Below are positions 1-6,177 of a DNA stretch of 9,800 nt, piece after piece (position 1 is the stretch's first letter; the number at the start of each line of letters is the position of its first letter). The position numbers and the translations under genes were made by a program. Origin of the DNA: Candidatus Roizmanbacteria bacterium CG11_big_fil_rev_8_21_14_0_20_36_8 (GTDB lineage: Bacteria > Patescibacteriota > Microgenomatia > UBA1406 > GWC2-37-13); NCBI GenBank assembly GCA_002796045.1, contig PCVM01000059.1, positions 1-9,800 of the forward strand, written 5' to 3'. The notes under the pieces were generated by a model. It did not search any database. It was not told the origin of the DNA and worked only from the letters and a program-made list of their open reading frames with translations.

Positions 1-336
1 ATCCAAAGATTTAGTTAATGAAATCGGTACCACAACGGGATCGTATCCCAAAAAATGATTAGCTGTCTCCACTGCCCTTTTTAATAAAAAAATATCAGAA
101 GGATGAATGAATAGTGGAAGTCTTGGGTACGATAACTGTATTTCTCCAGCGGCCATAATATGATCAAAATGGCCGTGAGTTGCAACGATTCCAACTAAAT
201 CAAGTTTTAGAGACAGGATTTTTTCAAGAAGGAAGTCGCCGCTATCTCCAGGATCAATTAAGAGTGCTTTCCCATCATTTTCAAGAAGGTAACAATTGGA
301 GTGCATCATTCCGAGTGAAAATGAGTAGATTTTCAT
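1..336 (-). CDS. Metallo-beta-lactamase-fold hydrolase, glyoxalase II-like (N-terminal part)
   Basis: The window edge cuts this gene, leaving the first 112 residues. The N-terminus reads MKIYSFSLGMMHSNCYLL, then a DPGD turn at residues 28-31 and the metal-binding motif THGHFDH at 53-59. This HxHxDH signature binds two metal ions, usually zinc, in the MBL superfamily. The SNCYLL...DPG...THGHFDH order is typical of the small glyoxalase II-like branch, which are cytoplasmic hydrolases often acting on thioesters; the actual substrate cannot be read from this fragment. The later metal ligands lie outside the window. The ATG at 336 is 4 nt after the secF stop with no clear Shine-Dalgarno, so it is probably translated from the shared secDF message. 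Family assignment is firm, specific function is not. Confidence 0.9.
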   Translation of the reverse strand, partial: MKIYSFSLGMMHSNCYLLENDGKALLIDPGDSGDFLLEKILSLKLDLVGIVATHGHFDHIMAAGEIQLSYPRLPLFIHPSDIFLLKRAVETANHFLGYDPVVVPISLTKSLD

Positions 337-340
337 GTTT

Positions 341-1228
341 TCAACGACTATTTTTCGTTTTTTCTAACCATACTGCTATGGGTGTTGCGACAAATGGAGA
401 TGAGTATGTTCCTGCTATTGTTCCGATAAGTAATGCAACGGCAAAAAATCTTATTGTTGTGCCGCCAAGCAACACAAGTGCTAGAAGCATAAAAATAATT
501 GTGAATGAATTGTTAAGTGATCTAACCATCGTATCTGTAAGCGCTTGATTAGCATGTTCTTCGATGAGGTCACTGCCAAATTTTTTTCTATAATCACGTA
601 TTTGATCAAATACGACAATGGTGTCATGCACTGAAAAAGACATTGTAGTAAGAAGTGCTGTAACAAATAAGCTGTCAAGCTGGGCACCAAAAAAATGAGA
701 GACAACAGAATAAAGGCCTATAACGATAAACACATCATGAAATAGAGCGGCAATGGCCGCCACTGCAAAATTTACGTTACGAAATGCATAAGCAATGTAG
801 AGTAGAATTCCCAATACGGCGATTAGTGCAGCAATGCCTGTTTTTTTTAGCGTCTCTCCCCCAATTACTGGGCCAACAGTTTCAGTTTTAATAACAACAA
901 TTTTAGTTCCAATATCTTTTTCAAGAGTATTTCGAAGAATTACTTCTCGCTGCTCGCTTATTGCAGGAAGTCGAATCAGAAAACTTTTGCCATCTTCCTG
1001 TTTTTCAATTGAAACTGCTTGAATTTTTGAAGATAGAAGAGAAGATTCTATCTCCCGCTTACTTGTTTCTTTATTAAACAAGTATTGGAGATTAGTACCC
1101 CCGACAAAATCAATTGAATAAGTATGGCCCCAATAATACATCGATGCAAAACCAAATAATAGTACTGCCAAAGAAACTGCTGTAAAATACTTCCAGTAAT
1201 CTAAAAATTTAATCATTCTTTTATTCAT
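341..1228 (-). CDS. secF: Protein translocase subunit SecF
   Basis: SecF partners SecD in the inner membrane and uses the proton motive force to help pull proteins out of the SecYEG channel. From ATG 1228 the protein has 295 residues, usual for a stand-alone SecF. Visible are a first membrane segment near residues 10-30, the VDFVGGTNLQYLF motif just after it (SecF counterpart of the SecD LDLRGG region), a short periplasmic domain, and a C-terminal membrane bundle containing SFSVHDTIVVFDQIRDYR and the RSLNNSFT segment. The frame stays open to a TTG at 1246, but ATG 1228 is more likely; ATG 1216 is also possible. The chosen start overlaps the secD stop by 8 nt, which suggests translational coupling. 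No Shine-Dalgarno is evident. Confidence 0.96.
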   Translation of the reverse strand: MNKRMIKFLDYWKYFTAVSLAVLLFGFASMYYWGHTYSIDFVGGTNLQYLFNKETSKREIESSLLSSKIQAVSIEKQEDGKSFLIRLPAISEQREVILRNTLEKDIGTKIVVIKTETVGPVIGGETLKKTGIAALIAVLGILLYIAYAFRNVNFAVAAIAALFHDVFIVIGLYSVVSHFFGAQLDSLFVTALLTTMSFSVHDTIVVFDQIRDYRKKFGSDLIEEHANQALTDTMVRSLNNSFTIIFMLLALVLLGGTTIRFFAVALLIGTIAGTYSSPFVATPIAVWLEKTKNSR

Positions 1229-2579
1229 ATTTATAAAATAGATCAATTAAGCGTTTTGTAATAAATACTCCTGTGAACAAACTTGTTCCAACTCCAATTG
1301 CAAGAGTCAAAGCAAATCCCCTAACTAATCCAAATTGTGGCAAAAACTCCCAATTGAGTGGATTAAATAGAATAAATGCAACAAGTAAGGTGGTTATATT
1401 TGCATCTTTAATAGCATCGATCGCTCGTCCAAATCCAAGCTTAAGTGCGGATCTGAATGATTTCCCTTTTCTAATCTCTTCTTTAATTCTTTCAAAAATT
1501 AAAATATTTGAATCAACAGCCATACCAATTGATAGAACAAATCCCGCTACGCCAGGAAGCGTGAGTACTATTGGAACAGAACGGAAAATAGCGAAACTTA
1601 TAAGACCATATATTGTTAGTGCGAGATTTGCTATCATACCAAGTCTGCCATAATAAGAAACCATAAAAATCATCACCATCGTTAGGCCTACAATACCGGC
1701 AAAAACCGATCTCTCAACTTCAATTGCGCCGAGGGACGGGCCAACGCTTCTTTGTTCAACGAGATAAATTGGTAGCGGTAACGCTCCTGAATTAATAGCT
1801 ACTGAAAGCTGCTTAGCCCCTTCAGTAGTAAAATTTCCCGAAATAACTGCATTTCCGTCAGCAATTTCCTGCTGAACCGTTGGAGCAGATATCAACATCT
1901 CATCTAAAAATATTCCCACAGGCTTGTTAATATTATCTTTCGTAATTTTTGCAAATAATTTTCCACCAGCTGATGTAAATTCGAGCGCCACTTCGGGCTG
2001 TCCTGTTTGAGAATTAAATTTCACAGAAGATTTTTTTACATCCTTACCAGTAAGATTTGTGAGTTCTGTAAGATTAAGTGAACCTACTCCTGCACTCTCT
2101 GTAGCGACAGATTCTGTCATTTCTGATGGTTGTGTCCGAAAATTCAACTGGGCAGTTTGTCCGATCAAAGCGCTGGCTTGAGCCACATCAAAAACTCCAG
2201 GCATATCTACCGAAATCCTATATTTCGAACCAGTTTTGATTGTTTGAACAACTGGCTCTGAAACTCCAAACATATTGACTCTTCTCTCGATTACATCTCG
2301 CGCCGAGTTTAGTGCATCTTGCAAATCATCAAGCTTCGTAGTAGTAATGTCAGCTTCAAATACTAAATGGCTCCCCCCTCGAAGATCTAGACCAAGTTTA
2401 GTAGAAAAATCCTTATATAATTTAGTCTCTCCAATAGTGAAATCGATTACCAAGGGACGTATAGCCATGTTAATTTTTTGATTAAAAATATTGAATTTAA
2501 TCGGAATAGTTAACGGCAAATCAATCCATAAAATGACAATAGCAATAATTAAAATAAAAATGTATCGAAGATATTTCAT
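1221..2579 (-). CDS. secD: Protein translocase subunit SecD
   Basis: SecD is the larger half of the SecDF complex, an RND-type membrane protein that assists Sec-dependent export. The 452-residue product has a membrane segment at about residues 5-25, the conserved LGLDLRGG motif at 62-69, a large periplasmic domain including the ERRVNMFGVSEPVVQ stretch, and five further membrane segments. The fourth conserved block, GMAVDSNILIFERIKEE, lies near residues 345-365 and is followed by the typical ANITTLLVAFILF helix. Its Asp is in the membrane region implicated in proton flow in the family. It begins 24 nt after the winged-helix gene without a recognisable Shine-Dalgarno and overlaps secF. No yajC gene is visible beside it. 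Confidence 0.97.
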   Translation of the reverse strand: MKYLRYIFILIIAIVILWIDLPLTIPIKFNIFNQKINMAIRPLVIDFTIGETKLYKDFSTKLGLDLRGGSHLVFEADITTTKLDDLQDALNSARDVIERRVNMFGVSEPVVQTIKTGSKYRISVDMPGVFDVAQASALIGQTAQLNFRTQPSEMTESVATESAGVGSLNLTELTNLTGKDVKKSSVKFNSQTGQPEVALEFTSAGGKLFAKITKDNINKPVGIFLDEMLISAPTVQQEIADGNAVISGNFTTEGAKQLSVAINSGALPLPIYLVEQRSVGPSLGAIEVERSVFAGIVGLTMVMIFMVSYYGRLGMIANLALTIYGLISFAIFRSVPIVLTLPGVAGFVLSIGMAVDSNILIFERIKEEIRKGKSFRSALKLGFGRAIDAIKDANITTLLVAFILFNPLNWEFLPQFGLVRGFALTLAIGVGTSLFTGVFITKRLIDLFYKYE

Positions 2580-2603
2580 GGCAGGTATTGAATTTTGATT
2601 ATG

Positions 2604-3179
2604 TTATTTAACAAGTTCAGATTCTTGTCCCACTAACATTACTTTTGGTTGTTTTAAAAATTTCCAAATAAAAGGATCATTATTCTTTTTTCTAAAAGCT
2701 AGCTCTGTTTCAGTCAAAACAGTGTAATTAATCTCCCAGCCAAACTCTTTCTTAGATGATGCCATAATACTCTCAATCTCAGGAATGACAAGTATTCCTA
2801 CAAACAGCACATATATTTCATCATCTTTTATTGGTATTTTTTTTGAAAAGTTAGTCGACACAGCTACGTACTTTACCTTTCCTAATCTACTGCGATTCTT
2901 CTTTATCAGTTTTGCAAGCGAAGTGTGTTTAGTAAAAATCCTAAGTAACTCATCAAAAAACTCATACTGTTTATTCAATGAATAAAAAATTTTATTAGTT
3001 CTCTTTTCACGAAATAGTACTTTAGCGTTGTATAAAATGTCAAGTTCACGCTTTACCGCATTAACCTCTTCATCAGTCTTTCTGACTACCTCTCGAAGGT
3101 AATAACTATCAGAAATATTATGAAAAAAAAGTTGAAGAATTTTTCTTCGTACTTTAGAAGGAATTATACTTGCCAGCAT
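2604..3179 (-). CDS. Winged-helix protein with degenerate nucleotidyltransferase-like domain
   Basis: The 191-residue product has two parts. Residues 7-70 look like a winged helix: KVRRKILQLFF, then a recognition-helix region around YYLREVVRKT and DEEVNAVKRELDIL, and a wing ending in KIFYSLN. Residues about 100-185 resemble the minimal nucleotidyltransferase fold found fused to winged helices, especially in the INYTVLTETELAFRKK and DPFIWKFLKQPKVMLVG segments. The catalytic signature is lost: where active relatives have SDIDLLVVG this protein has DEIYVLFVG, so the two acidic positions are Glu121 and Tyr123, and no GS motif precedes them. A DNA-binding regulator or scaffold is therefore more likely than an active enzyme. 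It lies 25 nt after the DUF3048 gene and 24 nt before secD, within the same operon. The fold is inferred from motif memory, not alignment. Confidence 0.75.
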   Translation of the reverse strand: MLASIIPSKVRRKILQLFFHNISDSYYLREVVRKTDEEVNAVKRELDILYNAKVLFREKRTNKIFYSLNKQYEFFDELLRIFTKHTSLAKLIKKNRSRLGKVKYVAVSTNFSKKIPIKDDEIYVLFVGILVIPEIESIMASSKKEFGWEINYTVLTETELAFRKKNNDPFIWKFLKQPKVMLVGQESELVK

Positions 3180-3204
3180 TTATTTAGTTGAAATTAATAA
3201 AATC

Positions 3205-4515
3205 TTATTTCTTAGGACTAGGTAATTTTGATTGATAATCAACTTTATTTCCTGTTGGTAAAATTGATATCCAAATTTTTCCTGAAACTAGAGAAACTTC
3301 GTCACCTTTGTCGTCGTAAAAACGCATCATATCTTCTTCTGTCAATTTTTCCCATGTTCCTTTAATCGCTTTACCATTTTTAAAAATTATGACGTCGTCT
3401 GATCCAACAACGTCATAAAGGAGATGTTGACCACCTTCATATCCATCGTTTGCAGCAGTTTCATCGGCAAAGACCACAATAACATTTTTTGCACTAAGTT
3501 GCTCTTTGGTATTTAAGTCAATATGAGGTTCTCCTCCATTTGATCTTTTATAAATATTTGATACAGAGTCATACGCCCATGACACTGTGTAAGCAGATCC
3601 TAGCTCATCATCCCAAAAACCATATTTAATTGATTTTACTGTACCACGATCAGTTGTTCTAGCATCCTCGACAAACTTCCAAGGCTCCCAATTCTTAGAC
3701 CATTCAACTTCATTTTCATCGACATTAGTTAGATCTCGACTTTTTTTTGCAAAAGCCCATAATTTTTGAGTATTTGTATAGACTGTATGTTCTGTAGCGC
3801 GGCCAGGTAGCCTATCATAATCTCTCCAGTAATTTGGGAAGGGCACTGCGAATTGATCTAAATCGTTATACAAATACCAATCAAGATCTTTTATTTCTCC
3901 AAGCGCATCTGCAGGTCCAGGAGTGTTAGCACCACCCACATGTGCATAAAGTGGATATTCTCCAAAACCCTGAAGTAATTTTACAAAGTATATTCTCGCA
4001 GATCTTACCGAACCAACAATTTTAGGATCTTCGCAATAGTAAATTGTCAAAAAACGAGTAATCCCACCTTCGGCAACCGCTTCATGAACAATGTCAGCCG
4101 AAGATAATCCAGATTGTGGACGAGATTCTGAATTATTCTGAACCATTATTCCAAGTGGGCGACGCAGCTTCCATTTTTCTCTCTGAGACTTCGAATATAG
4201 TTGACCATTCAATGGACAAGGCTCTGTTTTTGGATCGTTATCGACCAACTCCCCATTCTCATACACGGGTGCGCTGTAGGAAGAATCACTCGCCGCACGA
4301 GCTTGAAACACTACATATGAAGAAAAAGAGGATATTAAATACACAAGTACACCGAGCGCAATAAGAGTTTTTTTATCCATTGTAATATTTTCAATAAATT
4401 CTAATATCTTCTCAAGTGTATCTTTTTTTATCACCACAATCAAATTATTTTTAATTAAGATTATTCCCAAAATCCAAAACGTAAAATACAGAAATTGAAC
4501 AAATAATTTTAACAT
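3205..4515 (-). CDS. DUF3048 domain membrane-anchored envelope protein (YerB-like)
   Basis: The product carries both halves of the DUF3048 family, known from Bacillus YerB; the biochemical role is not established. Numbered from the internal Met at 4380, the N-terminal domain includes GIMVQNNSESRP (77-88), the VRSARIYF block (about 124-131) and EHTVYTN (about 197-203); the C-terminal domain has GTWEKL (341-346), RFYD (353-356) and GKIWISI (about 367-373). A hydrophobic segment right after the 4380 Met (LIALGVLVYLISSFSSYVVF) would anchor or export it. Three starts are possible. ATG 4515 has AAGGGG five bases upstream and adds 45 residues with another hydrophobic segment. ATG 4380 is the simpler family-like start and fits the promoter, whose -10 box overlaps ATG 4515. 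The open frame up to TTG 4542 is probably not used. First gene of the leftward operon. Confidence 0.85.
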   Translation of the reverse strand: MLKLFVQFLYFTFWILGIILIKNNLIVVIKKDTLEKILEFIENITMDKKTLIALGVLVYLISSFSSYVVFQARAASDSSYSAPVYENGELVDNDPKTEPCPLNGQLYSKSQREKWKLRRPLGIMVQNNSESRPQSGLSSADIVHEAVAEGGITRFLTIYYCEDPKIVGSVRSARIYFVKLLQGFGEYPLYAHVGGANTPGPADALGEIKDLDWYLYNDLDQFAVPFPNYWRDYDRLPGRATEHTVYTNTQKLWAFAKKSRDLTNVDENEVEWSKNWEPWKFVEDARTTDRGTVKSIKYGFWDDELGSAYTVSWAYDSVSNIYKRSNGGEPHIDLNTKEQLSAKNVIVVFADETAANDGYEGGQHLLYDVVGSDDVIIFKNGKAIKGTWEKLTEEDMMRFYDDKGDEVSLVSGKIWISILPTGNKVDYQSKLPSPKK

Positions 4516-4542
4516 TGTAACCCCTTGCATATAGACTGTCAA
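4514..4542 (-). promoter_or_regulatory. Sigma70-type promoter of the DUF3048-secDF operon
   Basis: On the minus strand a perfect -35 box TTGACA (4542-4537) is followed after exactly 17 bases by TACAAT (4519-4514), one mismatch from the consensus -10. Transcription should begin near 4507. It stands at the head of the five-gene leftward operon and faces the gene at 4560. If it works as predicted, the ATG at 4515 is not in the transcript and translation of the DUF3048 gene would begin at 4380 after a leader of about 127 nt. Confidence 0.65.
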
Positions 4543-4544
4543 TA

Positions 4545-4553
4545 TGATTAAAT
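4545..4553 (+). promoter_or_regulatory. Possible degenerate extended -10 element
   Basis: TGATTAAAT ends six bases before the ATG at 4560. It matches TGATATAAT, seen at the same spacing before aspS and the cytidylyltransferase gene, at seven of nine positions. The hexamer TTAAAT fits the -10 consensus at only four of six positions and no good -35 is seen, so this is a weak call supported mainly by the shared spacing. A stronger hexamer, TATGAT at 4543-4548, overlaps it and is an alternative. Confidence 0.3.
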
Positions 4554-4559
4554 GTCTTC

Positions 4560-4874
4560 ATGCCCAGAAAAACTAAGCGGGAAAAAATTGAAGCCAAGCA
4601 ACGAAGAATGAGTAATCATTCTTTGTCACATCAACATAAACGTGAGAGAATTTCTACTGAAAGTATTCAAAAAAAAGCTGTATCAAAAACTATTCTCACT
4701 TCTCAAAAACCTGTTTCCTCAACTTTTGTCGAAACAGTAAGTTCGTACAACTTCAAAAAAGATTTGATTAAAAGTTTAAGCATTACAATTTTTTTAATCC
4801 TTATTCAAGTAGGGATTCATTCAGCATCGTATATGGGTCTATTCGATATCACATCGTTTATAGATATTAAGTAA
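4560..4874 (+). CDS. Small basic protein with one C-terminal membrane segment, unknown function
   Basis: I do not recognise a named family. The 104-residue product starts with a strongly basic, Gln/Ser-rich stretch (MPRKTKREKIEAKQRRM), which continues polar to about residue 65. A short KKDLIKS element then leads into one hydrophobic segment at about 73-89 (LSITIFLILIQVGIH), followed by a short tail. The basic side predicts a cytoplasmic N-terminus with the tail outside. The general plan, a basic N-terminus followed by a KKDL-type pre-membrane motif, resembles small hypothetical proteins I associate with CPR genomes, but that is from memory. It is divergent from the DUF3048 operon and probably co-transcribed with the 65-residue gene 30 nt downstream. 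There is no Shine-Dalgarno before ATG 4560. Confidence 0.7.
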   Translation: MPRKTKREKIEAKQRRMSNHSLSHQHKRERISTESIQKKAVSKTILTSQKPVSSTFVETVSSYNFKKDLIKSLSITIFLILIQVGIHSASYMGLFDITSFIDIK

Positions 4875-4885
4875 TATTATATTTT

Positions 4886-4898
4886 AGGGAGGGGGGTG
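4886..4898 (+). promoter_or_regulatory. Strong Shine-Dalgarno site that decides the start at 4905
   Basis: The purine run AGGGAGGGGGGTG, followed by AA, closely resembles the anti-16S ideal AGGAGGTGA. Its GGTGA part sits a few bases before the ATG at 4905, a good spacing. The in-frame GTG at 4896 lies inside this run and would have its ribosome site almost touching the start, so ATG 4905 is preferred. Confidence 0.7.
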
Positions 4899-4904
4899 AA
4901 AAAA

Positions 4905-5102
4905 ATGGATCAAATTGAATTTTATGATGTCGTACACAAGATGAAAGTCTCAGTCAAAGCATCAGAGGTCGAAAAAGTGACCTATGAACGCCAAACAAAA
5001 AGTGGATCGACACAAATAAGATATGCAGTTAAAGCAGTAAAAGATGGCGTTAAACTCACAAAATTTGTCTCAAAAGAAACATGGGACAGCCTTGCTGGGT
5101 AA
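4905..5102 (+). CDS. 65-residue basic protein, unknown function
   Basis: The product begins MDQIEFYDVVHKMKVSVK, has no Cys and no hydrophobic segment, and is Lys/Val-rich, with alternating polar and hydrophobic residues that suggest a small beta-rich domain. I cannot name a family. An opening like EFYDV..K.KV recurs in small CPR and archaeal hypothetical proteins as far as I remember, but I would not assign a role from that. The reading frame is credible because of the exceptionally good Shine-Dalgarno upstream and its position 30 nt after the membrane protein gene, with which it likely shares a transcript. Its stop is 9 nt from the convergent thpR stop. A nucleic-acid-binding role is possible but is only a guess. 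Confidence 0.75.
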   Translation: MDQIEFYDVVHKMKVSVKASEVEKVTYERQTKSGSTQIRYAVKAVKDGVKLTKFVSKETWDSLAG

Positions 5103-5111
5103 GTCAAATTT

Positions 5112-5660
5112 TTAGCCTTGAAGCAAGAAGGTGTGAACCTTCTTATATTCGTTGTGCGGCTTTGCTTCGATGCTCTCGTAGAGATCGACAGAGTCCACAT
5201 CAAATGTAAGATCAATTTCGATTTTCTTAAGTTTTTTTCGTAGGAGGAAATACTGCTGTTTTGCTGGAGTTTTATACTTTGCAATACTTAAGTGAGGTAT
5301 ATATCTAGGATGTCGTTGAGGTACTCGTTCACCAACAACTTCAATTAAACGGTTGTGAATTCTTTCTATCAACTTATTTCTTTCGAGCTCAAGATGTAAG
5401 AATATTCCTTTCTGGACAAACATAGCCATCCTCAACACACTGAATTGTGTTGATGGTGTATCATAAATAATTCGTTCAATCCCTTCGATAATATCAGGCA
5501 GTTTGCTTTCACTCCTTTCTCCAATAAAAAATATAGAAATATGATAATTTTCTGGTGGCGTCCAGTCAAATTGTGGGTAATCAGATCTTATTATTTTAAT
5601 CGATGATTGGATCTCATAGTGTAATTTTTCAGGAATAGATACGGCTAAAAACAATTTCAT
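5112..5660 (-). CDS. thpR: RNA 2',3'-cyclic phosphodiesterase, 2H superfamily (ThpR/LigT)
   Basis: The 182-residue product matches the length and layout of the ThpR/LigT family, cytoplasmic enzymes that open 2',3'-cyclic phosphates on RNA ends and in some cases form 2'-5' RNA links. It opens with MKLFLAVSIPE, as usual for the family. The two catalytic motifs are visible: H40-I-S42 in NYHISIFFIG and H123-L-S125 in RYIPHLSIAKYK. Both use Ser where Thr is common, which the superfamily allows (HxT/S). The gene starts 5 nt after the stop of the cytidylyltransferase-like gene, so the two form an operon. The in vivo substrate of bacterial ThpR is not settled, so only the activity class is firm. Confidence 0.93.
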   Translation of the reverse strand: MKLFLAVSIPEKLHYEIQSSIKIIRSDYPQFDWTPPENYHISIFFIGERSESKLPDIIEGIERIIYDTPSTQFSVLRMAMFVQKGIFLHLELERNKLIERIHNRLIEVVGERVPQRHPRYIPHLSIAKYKTPAKQQYFLLRKKLKKIEIDLTFDVDSVDLYESIEAKPHNEYKKVHTFLLQG

Positions 5661-5665
5661 ATAAA

Positions 5666-6136
5666 TTAACTAAAATTGGCAATAATTTTTCGTGTAGCAA
5701 AACGTGGCAAAAGTGATGAAACTTCAACTACTACTCCACCAACTTTTTCAGCTTGAATTTTCTTGTTTCTAGTCTGTGGATCATCTGCTGTAACTGCTAT
5801 CACTTCAGGTTGGACAAGTATAACAAGCTTTTCGTATTCATCAAACGATTTGAAAAATGGCATCAGTATAACTATATCGACAAATCTCATCGAGGATAAT
5901 ATCTCTGCTCTTTCAGACTGTGAATGAATTGGGTTTCTTTTTTTAGATCTCAAGACATGCTCGTCAGACTCAAGCGCTATAATTAATAAGTCGCCCTGTT
6001 TTTTAGCTTCCATCAAAAATGAAAGGTGACCATAATGTATGAGATCAAAACATCCACCAACCAAAACTTTATTTTTATTCTTAAACTGCTGCAATGCACG
6101 AGCTACTTTTTCATACCTCAAAATTAAACTTTCCAT
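5666..6136 (-). CDS. Adenylyl/cytidylyltransferase family protein (HxGH nucleotidyltransferase)
   Basis: The 156-residue protein has the Rossmann-like nucleotidyltransferase start VGGCFDLIHYGHLSFL, with HYGH at residues 34-37 binding the nucleotide phosphates. The block KKRNPIHSQSERAEILSSMRFVDIVIL resembles the substrate region of TagD (glycerol-3-phosphate), RfaE/HldE C-terminal (heptose-phosphate) and archaeal RibL (FAD synthesis) enzymes. The usual C-terminal ISTT-like motif is replaced by RFATRKII. Members join CTP or ATP to a small phosphorylated substrate; which one cannot be told. It heads an operon with thpR and is divergent from the DUF4012 gene. ATG 6136 lies exactly six bases after a TGATATAAT box and has no Shine-Dalgarno, suggesting a leaderless transcript. 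Confidence 0.88.
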   Translation of the reverse strand: MESLILRYEKVARALQQFKNKNKVLVGGCFDLIHYGHLSFLMEAKKQGDLLIIALESDEHVLRSKKRNPIHSQSERAEILSSMRFVDIVILMPFFKSFDEYEKLVILVQPEVIAVTADDPQTRNKKIQAEKVGGVVVEVSSLLPRFATRKIIANFS

Positions 6137-6142
6137 ATTACA

Positions 6143-6151
6143 ATTATATCA
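6143..6151 (-). promoter_or_regulatory. Extended -10 promoter of the cytidylyltransferase-thpR operon
   Basis: Minus-strand TGATATAAT combines a perfect TATAAT with the TGn extension. It ends six bases before ATG 6136, so initiation seven bases after the box would fall on the A of the start codon. No convincing -35 is present: TTGATG upstream is 20 bases from TATAAT, too far for normal spacing. Extended -10 promoters often do without a good -35. Confidence 0.6.
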
Positions 6152-6177
6152 GGCAGTTTTTGCCGCACCATCAATGT

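Noticed and set aside
180..548. Open frames opposite the MBL, secF, secD and DUF3048 genes and within rplY and aspS
   Set aside because: They lie antisense to well-supported genes and show no family motif or start signal.
1229..1246. TTG start for secF at 1246
   Set aside because: It adds only six residues deep inside the secD end; ATG 1228 overlaps the secD stop in a normal coupled arrangement.
4896..4904. GTG start at 4896 for the 65-residue protein
   Set aside because: The GTG is part of the Shine-Dalgarno purine run, leaving too little space; ATG 4905 is spaced well.
5125..5144. Perfect 7-bp inverted repeat (AAGAAGG/CCTTCTT, 6-base loop) between convergent genes as a terminator
   Set aside because: Only three G:C pairs, no T run on either strand, and it lies inside the last codons of thpR.
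6152..6164. Small hairpin GGCA/TGCC between the divergent starts as an operator
   Set aside because: A 4-bp stem is expected by chance and has no second copy.
6094..6177. Upstream start (ATG 6094) for the DUF4012 gene
   Set aside because: It would overlap the divergent cytidylyltransferase gene by 43 nt and cover both promoters; ATG 6178 is in frame and free of overlap.
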